DNA of 64,000 bases from Microcoleus vaginatus WJT46-NPBG5 (GCA_019359355.1 JAHHHM010000019.1:1-64000), one strand, 5' to 3'; positions 40,194-49,259 are shown, counted from the first letter of the stretch. Translations and numbers: made by a program. The notes: generated by a model from the sequence alone, not told the origin.

Positions 40194-40247
40194 AATCGTT
40201 AGCCTATTGCTCAAAAAGTAAAGCAATTTATTTTATAACTTCAGCTC

Positions 40248-40283
40248 CTTTGAGAGATCAAAACTCTCAGAGAAGTTTTTTTT
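40248..40283 (+). terminator. terminator after the RTX gene
   Basis: Stem CTTTGAGAG (40248-40256) with CTCTCAGAG (40264-40272), seven-base loop, then a run of T residues. Confidence 0.75.
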
Positions 40284-40327
40284 AACAGAAATTAACGCAA
40301 GTTTTCTTGAAAGAGTGGAATCGCGCA

Positions 40328-40489
40328 CTAGTATCCGTCTTTAACTTCTATCCATTCTGAATCGCCGTATTCAAATCTGTGCGCTAGTCTCCAAGCCATC
40401 GCGAATCCTCCAACAAGTCCAAAATTATTTGCGTTTCTTTTTCGTTGCTCACAAGCTTTCCATCCTTCTTTGTCTTGTAAAGCGGGTGC
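40328..40489 (-). pseudogene. C-terminal gene remnant cut off by the MITE
   Basis: A 53-codon minus-strand frame ends at stop 40328-40330 and reads APALQDKEGWKACEQ... ending GDSEWIEVKDGY. The composition looks like a real protein end (Trp, Gly and acidic residues in a natural pattern), but it has no good start. Directly upstream, the TATA end of the MITE creates an in-frame TAA (40490-40492). The missing 5' part is not found on the far side of the MITE. The family is unknown. Confidence 0.45.
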
Positions 40490-40490
40490 T

Positions 40491-40597
40491 TATACCAAAT
40501 CCTTTTTGGTATAACTCCTTTCACCTAAGCCAAAACCTTTGCTCCAAGAGGATTTGGTCAATCTGTAGGGTGTCTGTCATAACCGGATTTGGTATTA
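40491..40597 (-). repeat. MITE-like repeat, right copy
   Basis: Inverted relative to the left copy at 38234-38352. On the plus strand it opens TATACCAAATCC and closes GGATTTGGTATTA, so it has terminal inverted repeats ATACCAAATCC. 88 bp are shared with the left copy with two differences. Not related to the ends of the IS630 element in this window. Confidence 0.8.
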
Positions 40598-40606
40598 ATT
40601 GTTAAT

Positions 40607-41056
40607 TCACAGAATCGTTAAATAGGTGTCTTTACCTTCTGCCGGTAATAATTTCAGGCGTTGGTTTTTTAAGTCTAGTTCTAATCCTAAATCTTCTAAG
40701 GGAATTAAACCGAGTAACGGATCTTCACTGCCTGGCAATTCCACACAATCATAAGTGCCTTCTCGCCCTTCTACAGACAGATTAACATCCCGGAAAACGC
40801 GAACCTTTCTGATTCCTGCTGCTGTTTTTACGTCCATTTCTCCCTGGAGGGTTAAACCCAATTGCTTGATAATTTCTGCCGGCAGGCAAAGACGAGTAGC
40901 GCCGGTATCAACTAAGATGTTAGCGATTGTAATAGAGCGTATTTGAGCGGCTGGGATAAATCCTCTTGCTGCAAGAATCTGATCAACGCGATTGGTGACG
41001 GTTATTGTGGTGGTAACTTTATCCATTTTTTGGCCTGTTGTTGATGACATGATCAC
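40607..41056 (-). CDS. retropepsin-like aspartic protease
   Basis: 149 residues. The active-site motif ANILVDTGATRLCLP (Asp about residue 51) and the downstream hydrophobic-hydrophobic-Gly segment DPLLGLIPLEDLGLELD fit clan AA aspartyl proteases that work as homodimers. Small single-domain members are frequent in cyanobacteria; natural substrates are unknown. Two alternative N-terminal Met (MIMSSTTGQKMDK). Located next to the right MITE; a Uma2 gene lies upstream on the same strand. Confidence 0.82.
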   Translation of the reverse strand: MIMSSTTGQKMDKVTTTITVTNRVDQILAARGFIPAAQIRSITIANILVDTGATRLCLPAEIIKQLGLTLQGEMDVKTAAGIRKVRVFRDVNLSVEGREGTYDCVELPGSEDPLLGLIPLEDLGLELDLKNQRLKLLPAEGKDTYLTIL

Positions 41057-41178
41057 TTTCTTAAAAAATTCTATTGATAACTATAAATAGCTGGCTGCCG
41101 GCTATAGACAAGAAACCCTCACTCCTCAATTTGAGTAAGAGCATAAACAGAATGCCGGTGAATTAGCGGAGGTAGTTT

Positions 41179-41883
41179 TTAATCTTTAGGTAATTCTCCA
41201 AAACGCTGCCGGTAACGCGCTAAGAGAGACTCCAATTCTTCTGCACGTTGCCGTTCTCGTTCTGCACGTTCCTCTGCCTCTTGTCGTGCTAGCGTTTCCT
41301 GTCGTAGCGCCTGCACTAGCTCATCAGGAATCAGTAATTTTTCTCCCGTATCTTCCCGATAAAAGCCGATTAATTTTCCTTCAACCGCTAACTGAAGTTG
41401 CAAAGGTTCACTGCGGCTGTCTGTAATCGGTTCATAATTTTCTCCCCGCAGCCGGTAACCCCGTAACAGCTCCTCTATCCACTCTCCTTTGGGGTCAAAT
41501 AGCCAGTATTCCTGCACTTCTAATTGTTCGTACAGGTTTTTCTTAAAACTTTTGTCGTATTCTTGAGTACCGGCAGAAGTCAGCTCAAAAATTACCGCCG
41601 GCACTTGACCTTCTTGCCAAATTTTATAATTATCTCTTCCTCCGGGTTCTACATTAAAAATTACCATCACATCGGGAGCTATTCTTAATTTTGGGAAGCC
41701 TTGGGAGTAGTAAAGAAACTGGTTTGCTAACACAGTTGCTTGTTGACCTTCTAAATATTGTTTAAGAACTTCCAGAGTCGTTAGAATAGCATAAAGGTGG
41801 TCGTATGTTTCAGCCACAGGTTCACCATCAGCACTGGGATAAAACGGTTCTGTCTTTTGTGTTGTGGGTAAAATTGCCGTCAT
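41179..41883 (-). CDS. Uma2-family (DUF820) putative endonuclease
   Basis: 234 residues. Core elements are RIAPDVMVIFNVEPG, PAVIFELTSAGTQEYD and YWLFDPKGEWI, the same PD-(D/E)xK-type arrangement as the gene at 24354-25070. A charged C-terminal coiled coil (RQETLARQEAEERAERERQR) ends FGELPKD. Substrate unknown. It lies on the same strand as the protease downstream and the helicase fusion upstream, separated from the latter by 385 bp. Confidence 0.85.
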   Translation of the reverse strand: MTAILPTTQKTEPFYPSADGEPVAETYDHLYAILTTLEVLKQYLEGQQATVLANQFLYYSQGFPKLRIAPDVMVIFNVEPGGRDNYKIWQEGQVPAVIFELTSAGTQEYDKSFKKNLYEQLEVQEYWLFDPKGEWIEELLRGYRLRGENYEPITDSRSEPLQLQLAVEGKLIGFYREDTGEKLLIPDELVQALRQETLARQEAEERAERERQRAEELESLLARYRQRFGELPKD

Positions 41884-42268
41884 AGTCGCACAATCTGTAT
41901 TAACCTTAACTGTAAATTATAACTTAATATTATTGGCAATTGCTGATCAAATCTCATCAAGTATAGTCAAAACAAAATAATCCATTTTACATCAAGGTAT
42001 GAAAGGAATTGAGGCATCTGTATTTATCTATATTTATCTGTGGATTTAAATATTAAAGAACTTCTTGCAAAAGTAAAATTTTAGCGTTGGTGGCTAAGCA
42101 TTTTCACTCAGATTTATCGGTAAAATCCAGATTTTTATCCGCAAAGGCTTTACCCTTATTGAATTTATGCAAGAAGTCTAGCATTTATCCAAATTGCCGG
42201 CAAAATTCTGTAGATTTTGAATAACCGGCAGATGAAATATTCCCCGCTCTTCTTTTCTATTCCCTATT
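41884..42268. other. intergenic stretch, nothing identified
   Basis: 385 bp of A+T-rich DNA between two minus-strand genes. A short repeat of the word TATTTATCTATATTTATCTG occurs near 42020-42042. No open frame or RNA gene recognised. It should contain the Uma2 promoter. Confidence 0.4.
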
Positions 42269-45200
42269 TTAAGGAGCCGCCGGCTCGTTTAATTCCGCTG
42301 AATCACCCTGAAGCTTTTTAAGGTTAGCGATTGCTTCTTCGTAACGCTCCGTATTTTTGCGTCGAGCGTAAATTTTAGCAGCTTTCTGGAAATCCTGAAT
42401 GGCTTCCTCAACCTTTCTTAGCTTATCAAACGTAACCCCTCGCTCAAAGTAAGCTTCGGCAAAATCGGGAGCGCTATTTAACGCCTGGGTATAATTTTCT
42501 AGCGCTCCCAAGTAATTTTCTTCTTGAATTTTACTCACTCCCAGGTTGTAATAAGCTAAAGGATTTTTAGGATTAATTTTGACAGACTGTAGCCAATCTT
42601 CAATCGCTCCTTCAACATCGCCAAGAACAGAACGAGACACCCCTCGGTTGTAGTAGGCGTCAGCATAATTAGGATTAATTTTAATCGCTTGATTGTAATC
42701 CTCAAGCGCTCCTGGAGTGTCTCCTAAATCTCGACGAACAGCACCTCGGTTGTTGTAGGCTGCTGCCAACTTTGGATTGAGAAGAATTGCCTGATTTAAA
42801 TCTTCAATTGCTGCTTGAGGTTGCCCTAAACTAGAGCGAGCAATCGCTCGATCACTATAGGCAGCAGAATGGGTGGGATTTCGGCGCAATTCTTCATTAA
42901 AATCTTCAATGGCTGCTTGATAGTTTCCAACAGCTAGATAAGCGTTTCCGCGCTTGTAGTAGACTTGAGCCAGAGAGGAATTTCGCTGCAATTCTTCATT
43001 AAAATCATTGATAGCTGCGTGATAGTTTCCCAGCGCTAAGTGAGCGCCTCCTCGGTGGTAATAAACCTGATTGAGTGAAGAATTGTGTTGCAAAGCGAGG
43101 GTTAAATCTTTAATTGCTTCCTGATGATCTCCCAAAGCCGAACGAGCTGCTCCTCGATTGGCATAAGCTAAAGCATTGTTAGGATCTAAGCGCAGTAGCT
43201 GGGTGTAATCTTCTATTGCGCCTTGATAGTCGCCTAAGCGGTGGCGCGTAGCCGCCCGGTTGTTGTAAGTTGTGGTATCGTTCGGATCAAGTTGCAGCAC
43301 TTGTGTGTAATCTTCAAGTGCACCGGCATGATCTCCCAATGCTGCACGAGCTGCACCCCGATAGCCTAAAGTTTTAATAATTTTGGGATCGTTAGGGCTA
43401 AGAAGTTGCAATGCTTGATTGTAGTCTTCTATAGCGCCGGCAAAGTCTTTGAGCCGGTGACGGGCGACACCCCGGTTGTGGTAAGCATAGCCAAAGTCAG
43501 GCTGAATTTTCAGCAGCGCGGTGTACTCAGCGATTGCTCCTTCGTAGTCACCACTGTTAAGAAGAGTATTGCCTCGCTTGCCAGAATTAGATCTATCTCC
43601 GGCAGCATTCATCGGCAGTTTGGCGCGGCATTCTTGAGCTTTTTGCGCGTTTCCTGCTAACTCATATTGTTCAGATGCCGGCAGCCATTGCTGTCTTTTT
43701 TCAAACTCAATCGCTTGACATTCTGCGGCTTTTTTGAAAAGTCCAGCCAATTGATATTGTTCAGATGCTTTCAGCCATTGTTTCTTTTCTTCAAACTCAG
43801 ATGCTCTAATTTTAGCTTTCTGACTTTCATTGCTACTTTTTAGCCAGCACCGCTTAGCATTTTCAGGTTGAGCAAGTTCATCCCATTTTTGAGCGGCTTC
43901 TTCCCACTGTTGGGCAGCTTCTAGTACATAAATTTCACAAATTTGCTGTTTATTAACATTGCCAGCATTCGCCCAGCATTTGGCTGCTTGCTGCCACTGC
44001 TTTACTTTTTCAAACATCGAGGCTGCCGGTTCCCATTCCGGTAATGCAACAAACATTTCAGCAGCTTCAGCGTACTGGCGTTGTTGCGCGAGCATTTTGG
44101 CTTTTGCCTTATGCAACTCTAAAACATCGCCGGCTTTTTCAAAACATTCAATGGCTTGCCGGTAAAACTCTGCTTTTAGATAATAAAGCCCTCGTTGCCG
44201 CCAACTTTCTGCCGTAGGTTCCACACGGGATTGCTGAACTAACTCAGGATTTAGGGGTAAGATACAATCTGATAATTCGGGTTGGCTCCAGAGTTGCGAA
44301 AGTGCTGATTCCCAAATATTTAAAATGCGTCGGGCACGGGTAACTGCGACATAAAGCAGATTGAGTTCTAATTGAAATTGGGGGGTTTCTCTTTCTGTGA
44401 CAGCCGCGTTGCGAAAGAATCTGTCCCACATTTCTTGCGCCGGCACAAAAAATTCTATCAAAAAAACTGTATCAAATTCTAGTCCTTTGGCTTCTTCAAT
44501 AGTAAAGACAAGACTCGATTGAAAACTTGTTGAAAATTGATCTTTATCTTCATCGGTTCTCACCAAGATAGCATCGCCAGGATTTAACGCTTCTAAAGTT
44601 GGCTTGAGTGCTGCCACGGGTGCAGCGATGACTCTAGCCGGCTCTCCAGAAAAGCGATTTTTGGGTTCCTCTATTTGCAAGCCGGCCTGATTTGCTAAAC
44701 TGGTTGTCAGATCATGACGCTCGGAAATATTTATCAGGGGAAGCTTCAGAAACTTCGAGCGCAGTTTTAGCAATTGATTGGCTAAATTAACCAGATTACC
44801 AACACTGCGAAAATTAAACTGTAAGGTTTGTTCAAGAACTTCTTGATTGCGCCGGTAAAACTTTTGCTTAAGTTCTTCCCAGCGAAATCCACTGGGGCTA
44901 ATCATTTGATGTAAATCACCGGCAAAAAATAAATGACCTCCCGGCACACATAATTGCAACAATAGTTCTAATTGCAATTCCGTGAAATCCTGCACTTCAT
45001 CACAGACAATTACCTGATACCGCTCTGCCACATTCTGTTTCAGAACTTGCAAGACTTTTCGCGCTAGATCAATTTCATCAAACCGCCCATCCTGTTTTAG
45101 CTTTTTCTGATACCACTCAGCTAATTGATAAAACTGCCGACGTTGATTTTGTGGGATGACACTGCCACTTTTTTTGCCAAGTTTCTCATACTCTTTTTCT

Positions 45201-46198
45201 CCCATCATTTCTGCATTAGCAGACACTTGGGAGCCTTTAAGAACGCTGCGAATTTCATCCCACACCAAAGCAGTTGGGTATTGTTTTCGTTTGGGATGCG
45301 CCCGATAAATGAGCCAGAAAGCATGGAAATTTACTTCATCTTCAGCCAGATAGGATGATCCCGCGCTTTCAAGGATTTCTAGGCACAAATCCCGCATCGT
45401 TTTAAACTGAAAAAGGGTGTCAGCTTCGGCAACACTCTTACCCACCAACTGCTTAAATTGCTCGCGGGCGCTATTAACTAGCAAGGGGTTATAGGCAATA
45501 TATAAGCGTTTTCCTGAAGGGAAATTTTGCAAGCTTTGGAGTAATCGATAAAGGGCAACCGTCGTTTTGCCGGTGCCGGCACTCCCAGATAGCAAAAGAT
45601 TTCCCGGCAATCTCACCAGTTGATATTCTTCTGGAGTCAGTTTCAGCGGCAGCTCAGCATTTTGCTGGATAACGGCTTGATGCCATGCCGCTTCTGATTC
45701 AATAACTTGCCAAGGAATATTACTGAGAAGTTCATCTTTAAAATCAGTTGGAAGGGCTAAATCTTCAGCAATAGCGCTCTCGATAGCAGAGATTTCGGCA
45801 GCATCAAACGCTTCATCTTCACGATCTAGATTCCCAATGGTTTCGATTGATTCAGCATCAAGCCATTCTGTATCAGGAGTGCGTTTCCTAGCTTTGGCAA
45901 TTCGGGAAACGTCATCATGATCCAAGCAGATATCTTGAACTGCAATATAAACTTGTGCGTTTCCCGTTTCAGGGTTTCTAGATTTTTCGTAGGTAAAAAT
46001 CAACCGGCTTGCCTGAGTAATTCGCGCTTCCCAAATGCGTTTAGCAGTCCCTTTGAGTTTTTTGACGCGCAAGCCGGTGTCAAATTGCTGCTGTCTTAAT
46101 TTTTGAATGCAATTCCAAATTTGTTCCTGAAGGGTACGTTCAGGAATTTTACGAATAAACTCAACAATTTCTGGGTGTAAGACAGCAGGAAGGGACAT
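42269..46198 (-). CDS. RelE/ParE-like domain + SF1 (UvrD-like) helicase + TPR fusion protein
   Basis: 1309 residues. Residues 1-105 resemble a RelE/ParE toxin fold (FIRKIPERTLQEQIWNCIQ, RIWEARITQASRLIFTYE, VYIAVQDICLDHDDV). The SF1 helicase core follows: Walker A LLSGSAGTGKTTVA (203-216), Walker B VIVCDEVQDF (396-405), motif IV/V FTIEEAKGLEFDTVF (565-579) and motif VI LLYVAVTRARRIL (614-626). Residues ~665-865 form an irregular helical solenoid rich in W..AA....., and ~875-1290 hold twelve canonical TPRs. The layout resembles eukaryotic TRANK1-like helicases. It may act on RNA or DNA in stress or phage defence; that is inference. The helicase residues look intact. Confidence 0.85.
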   Translation of the reverse strand: MSLPAVLHPEIVEFIRKIPERTLQEQIWNCIQKLRQQQFDTGLRVKKLKGTAKRIWEARITQASRLIFTYEKSRNPETGNAQVYIAVQDICLDHDDVSRIAKARKRTPDTEWLDAESIETIGNLDREDEAFDAAEISAIESAIAEDLALPTDFKDELLSNIPWQVIESEAAWHQAVIQQNAELPLKLTPEEYQLVRLPGNLLLSGSAGTGKTTVALYRLLQSLQNFPSGKRLYIAYNPLLVNSAREQFKQLVGKSVAEADTLFQFKTMRDLCLEILESAGSSYLAEDEVNFHAFWLIYRAHPKRKQYPTALVWDEIRSVLKGSQVSANAEMMGEKEYEKLGKKSGSVIPQNQRRQFYQLAEWYQKKLKQDGRFDEIDLARKVLQVLKQNVAERYQVIVCDEVQDFTELQLELLLQLCVPGGHLFFAGDLHQMISPSGFRWEELKQKFYRRNQEVLEQTLQFNFRSVGNLVNLANQLLKLRSKFLKLPLINISERHDLTTSLANQAGLQIEEPKNRFSGEPARVIAAPVAALKPTLEALNPGDAILVRTDEDKDQFSTSFQSSLVFTIEEAKGLEFDTVFLIEFFVPAQEMWDRFFRNAAVTERETPQFQLELNLLYVAVTRARRILNIWESALSQLWSQPELSDCILPLNPELVQQSRVEPTAESWRQRGLYYLKAEFYRQAIECFEKAGDVLELHKAKAKMLAQQRQYAEAAEMFVALPEWEPAASMFEKVKQWQQAAKCWANAGNVNKQQICEIYVLEAAQQWEEAAQKWDELAQPENAKRCWLKSSNESQKAKIRASEFEEKKQWLKASEQYQLAGLFKKAAECQAIEFEKRQQWLPASEQYELAGNAQKAQECRAKLPMNAAGDRSNSGKRGNTLLNSGDYEGAIAEYTALLKIQPDFGYAYHNRGVARHRLKDFAGAIEDYNQALQLLSPNDPKIIKTLGYRGAARAALGDHAGALEDYTQVLQLDPNDTTTYNNRAATRHRLGDYQGAIEDYTQLLRLDPNNALAYANRGAARSALGDHQEAIKDLTLALQHNSSLNQVYYHRGGAHLALGNYHAAINDFNEELQRNSSLAQVYYKRGNAYLAVGNYQAAIEDFNEELRRNPTHSAAYSDRAIARSSLGQPQAAIEDLNQAILLNPKLAAAYNNRGAVRRDLGDTPGALEDYNQAIKINPNYADAYYNRGVSRSVLGDVEGAIEDWLQSVKINPKNPLAYYNLGVSKIQEENYLGALENYTQALNSAPDFAEAYFERGVTFDKLRKVEEAIQDFQKAAKIYARRKNTERYEEAIANLKKLQGDSAELNEPAAP

Positions 46199-46667
46199 AT
46201 CTCAGTTTAACGCACACACTTGTTATCTATATTACATTCTGAAATTTGTGGCTGATGCAACCCTTGCTTTACTCGTCAAGCGTTTTCTATTCTTCAGTTC
46301 TAAATTAATGATTAATCTGCTGACTTATGGGTGGCGTTTACAGTTCCCCGCCGGCTCTTTACGGCACCAGAACTTATGCATTCCAATCCCTGCCAGTATA
46401 TCTCCCGTTGGGAAACATTCAAACCCTTGCTTTTCTGCCACTTGAAGCAAATTCTAATTTCTTTTAGACGAAAATTCAGTATTTACCCTGTTGCTTTAAT
46501 GCTCACTTTTACAATTAAAGCTGGCCATTGTCTAAATTTATTAATTTTATTTAAATCATAACAGCAATAACCCTCCAACTCTCCACGCTTCTGCCGCTGC
46601 CGCTCAATCCATAAAAAAACCCCCAATATGGGGGTAAAACACTTAGCAACAGTGCGGAATCAAAGAT
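46199..46667. other. intergenic stretch upstream of the helicase fusion
   Basis: 469 bp, A+T-rich, no supported gene; a 76-residue plus-strand frame is not convincing. It contains the ctaCDE terminator near its right end and must contain the promoter of the helicase fusion gene. Confidence 0.4.
46612..46635 (-). terminator. terminator of the ctaCDE operon
   Basis: Stem ACCCCC / GGGGGT with a five-base loop, followed on the minus strand by a run of seven T residues. Confidence 0.88.
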
Positions 46668-47291
46668 TTAGAGAATATACAGCAGCACAAACAAAATTAC
46701 CCAGATCACATCAACAAAGTGCCAGTAAATTTCAGCGGCTTCCACACCAAAATGATTTTCACTAGAGTAGTGATTGGGGAGGCGAGAGCGCCATAACATC
46801 CCTAAAATTAGGATGACACCAAAACAAACGTGTAAACCGTGAAAGCCGGTCATCACGTAAAATGAACTGGCGTATAAATTGCTAGTCAAACCAAAGGCTA
46901 AATTGCTGTATTCATAAATTTGGCCGGCTAAGAAAACAACGCCCATCAGAGCAGTGACCGCCGCCCAAAGCCGCAAACCGGCCACATCATTCTTCTTAAT
47001 TGCAGTATTGCCTTTGTTCATCACAAAACTGCTAGAAATCAGAATGACGGTGTTAATTCCCGGCACCAATAATTCTCGCTCGATGCCTTCCGGCGGCCAA
47101 ACCGGCGACATGGCCTTATAGATCAAATAAGCGGCAAACAAGCCGAAAAAGATCATTCCTTCCGCGCACAAAAAGACAACCACACCCCACATCCGAAAAT
47201 CGTGATGCTCTTCGTGGTGATCGGCTTCCGCCTCAGTGCTGTGGTGATAATTGAGTTCAGCCTTCGCTGGATCGATTGTTGGACTTTGCAT
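46668..47291 (-). CDS. ctaE: cytochrome c oxidase subunit III
   Basis: 207 residues with five membrane helices, the short bacterial form. Landmarks are FRMWGVVVFLCAEGMIFFGLF, YVMTGFHGLHVCFGVILIL and the ending YWHFVDVIWVILFVLLYIL. Subunit III stabilises subunit I of the terminal oxidase. Last gene of ctaC-ctaD-ctaE, 83 bp after ctaD. A palindromic repeat (CAGTTGTCAGT/ACTGACAACTG, 47327-47359) lies in the ctaD-ctaE gap. Confidence 0.96.
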   Translation of the reverse strand: MQSPTIDPAKAELNYHHSTEAEADHHEEHHDFRMWGVVVFLCAEGMIFFGLFAAYLIYKAMSPVWPPEGIERELLVPGINTVILISSSFVMNKGNTAIKKNDVAGLRLWAAVTALMGVVFLAGQIYEYSNLAFGLTSNLYASSFYVMTGFHGLHVCFGVILILGMLWRSRLPNHYSSENHFGVEAAEIYWHFVDVIWVILFVLLYIL

Positions 47292-47326
47292 GAATCTCTA
47301 ATGCCAATAGAGGTACAAACTTCAGG

Positions 47327-47359
47327 CAGTTGTCAGTCAGAAAAAACAACTGACAACTG
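47327..47359. repeat. 11-bp inverted repeat in ctaD-ctaE gap
   Basis: CAGTTGTCAGT and ACTGACAACTG, perfect arms around an 11-base A-rich loop. The CAACTGACAACTG word is typical of dispersed cyanobacterial repeats. Because transcription must continue to ctaE, it is more likely a processing or attenuation hairpin than a full terminator. Confidence 0.7.
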
Positions 47360-47374
47360 ATAGTTAAAAGCTAA

Positions 47375-49141
47375 CTATTCGCGGTTTTGACTTTCGCCTT
47401 GACGGTCATCCGGATGAGCAGCAACCGCAGGATCGGGATCGGCACGTAATGCAGAACTCGGGCCGGCAGACAAAGCTGGGTCTTTCGCATCCGAAAAAGG
47501 CACACCCACTTGTGTGTCGCGATTACCCATACCGTAGTCATAAGGGCCGGTTGCCAACACCGGCGTCGCGTCAAAATTCTCGATCGGTGGCGGTGAAGTT
47601 GTCATCCACTCCAGCGTCAGCGCATCCCAAGGATTATCACCGGCTTTCGGGCCTTTCGACCAACTCCAAATCGCATTGATAATAAATGGGAAAGTAGACA
47701 CGGCCAGCAGATAGGCACCAATGCTACAAACCATATTCAGTGTGGCAAATTTTGGGTCATACATTGCCACCCGCCGAGGCATTCCTTGTAAACCTAAAAC
47801 GTGCATTGGCAAGAAAGTAACGTTAAAGCCAATATACGTCAGGGCAAAATGAATGCGGCCCCAGGTTTCGTTCATCATCCGGCCCGTCATTTTGGGGAAC
47901 CAGTGATAAAACGCCGAGTAAATGCCAAATACACTGCCGCCAAACAGAACGTAGTGCAGGTGAGCAACGACAAAATAGGTGTCGTGAACGTGAATATCGA
48001 AGGGAACCGAAGCCACCATGACGCCGGTGATCCCGCCCAACACAAAGGTTGAGATAAAACCCATCGCAAACAGTAGCGCACTATTCAGCCGCAGTTTACC
48101 GCCCCAGAGGGTGGCCAACCAGCTAAATATCTTAATGCCGGTGGGTACAGCGATCACCATCGTGGTGATCATAAAAAACATCCGCAACCAGCCAGGAGTG
48201 CCACTGGTAAACATATGGTGCGCCCAGACAATTAAGCCCAAAAAGCTAATGGCTAAGCTAGAGTAAGCGATGGCTTTATAACCGAAAATTGGCTTGCGGG
48301 AGTTGACAGGGATAACTTCCGAGAGGACGCCAAAAAACGGCAGGATCATGATGTAGACAGCGGGGTGGGAGTAGAACCAGAACATATGCTGGTAAACAAT
48401 CGGGTCTCCCCCGCCGGTTGGGTTAAAAAATGCGGTTCCTGCTAACAAGTCAAAGGACAGCAAAATCAAAGCCGCTGCCAAAACCGGCGTCGCAATTAAA
48501 ATCAGTGCCGAAGTTGCCAGCATTGCCCAGCAAAACAGCGGCATTTGATTAAATCCCATGCCAGGAATTCGCATTTTGAAGATGGTGACAACAAAATTCA
48601 CCGCCCCCAAAATTGAAGAAGTTCCTAACAAAAGAAGGCTGAGAATCCAAATTTCTTCACCGGCTTTCCCACTGATTAAGCTCAGGGGCGGGTAAGAAGT
48701 CCAGCCGGCCCCCGGTGCACCCACGAGGAAACTGCTCAACAGTAAAATCCCAGCCGGTGGAATAATCCAAAAGGCCAAAGCATTAAGTTTCGGGAAAGCC
48801 ATATCCTTCGCCCCAATCATCAAGGGAAGGATATAGTTGGCAAACCCCGCTCCTGCCGGCACGATCCACAGGAAAATCATGATCGTGGCGTGGACAGTAA
48901 ACAGACTGTTGTAAAGCTCCGGGCTGACAAAATCAGCATCAGGGGTGGCGAGTTCCGTGCGAACCGCTGTTGCCAGCATCCCACCAATTAAGTAAAAAAT
49001 AAACGTCGTGACCAGGTATTGAATCCCGATCACCTTGTGATCCCCGTTAAAGGTGAAGTAATCTTGCCACTTCCTGTGCGCCGGTTCTGGACCGCGAGCA
49101 GGAAGATTAGCACTTTCTTGCAGCTGTACTTGTTGAGTCAT
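47375..49141 (-). CDS. ctaD: cytochrome c oxidase subunit I (A2-type heme-copper oxidase)
   Basis: 588 residues, twelve membrane helices. Ligands of the heme/copper centre are visible: LFTVHATIMIFLW (low-spin heme His), MFWFYSHPAVYIMILP (CuB His and cross-linked Tyr), VWAHHMFTSG (two CuB His) and YFVVAHLHYVLFGG (heme His pair). The helix-VI Glu of A1 oxidases is absent and replaced by YSHPAVY, the A2-type proton-channel variant common in cyanobacteria. Accepts electrons from cytochrome c via CtaC and pumps protons. The hydrophilic C-terminal tail is variable. Confidence 0.97.
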   Translation of the reverse strand: MTQQVQLQESANLPARGPEPAHRKWQDYFTFNGDHKVIGIQYLVTTFIFYLIGGMLATAVRTELATPDADFVSPELYNSLFTVHATIMIFLWIVPAGAGFANYILPLMIGAKDMAFPKLNALAFWIIPPAGILLLSSFLVGAPGAGWTSYPPLSLISGKAGEEIWILSLLLLGTSSILGAVNFVVTIFKMRIPGMGFNQMPLFCWAMLATSALILIATPVLAAALILLSFDLLAGTAFFNPTGGGDPIVYQHMFWFYSHPAVYIMILPFFGVLSEVIPVNSRKPIFGYKAIAYSSLAISFLGLIVWAHHMFTSGTPGWLRMFFMITTMVIAVPTGIKIFSWLATLWGGKLRLNSALLFAMGFISTFVLGGITGVMVASVPFDIHVHDTYFVVAHLHYVLFGGSVFGIYSAFYHWFPKMTGRMMNETWGRIHFALTYIGFNVTFLPMHVLGLQGMPRRVAMYDPKFATLNMVCSIGAYLLAVSTFPFIINAIWSWSKGPKAGDNPWDALTLEWMTTSPPPIENFDATPVLATGPYDYGMGNRDTQVGVPFSDAKDPALSAGPSSALRADPDPAVAAHPDDRQGESQNRE

Positions 49142-49142
49142 A

Positions 49143-49257
49143 AGTTGTCATTGGTCATTGGTCAAGGCTACGCCAACCTAAAGGTAGGGTCATTGGTCAT
49201 TAGTTATCGGTCAGAGGCAACCAACCCATCACAAATGACAAATGACAAAGGACAAAA
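49143..49257. repeat. short tandem repeats in ctaC-ctaD gap
   Basis: Reiterated GTCATTGGTCATT words at 49147-49200, CAAGGCTACGCCAACCTAAAG between them, and ACAAATGACAAATGACAAA at 49230-49250. These inverted families are typical cyanobacterial intergenic repeats. Function unknown; they lie inside a transcribed operon. Confidence 0.8.
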
Positions 49258-49259
49258 CG

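Noticed and set aside
38234-40597. MITEs mobilised by the IS630 element at 29041
   Set aside because: MITE ends ATACCAAATCC do not match the IS ends TAGCCAGYCTAAATG.
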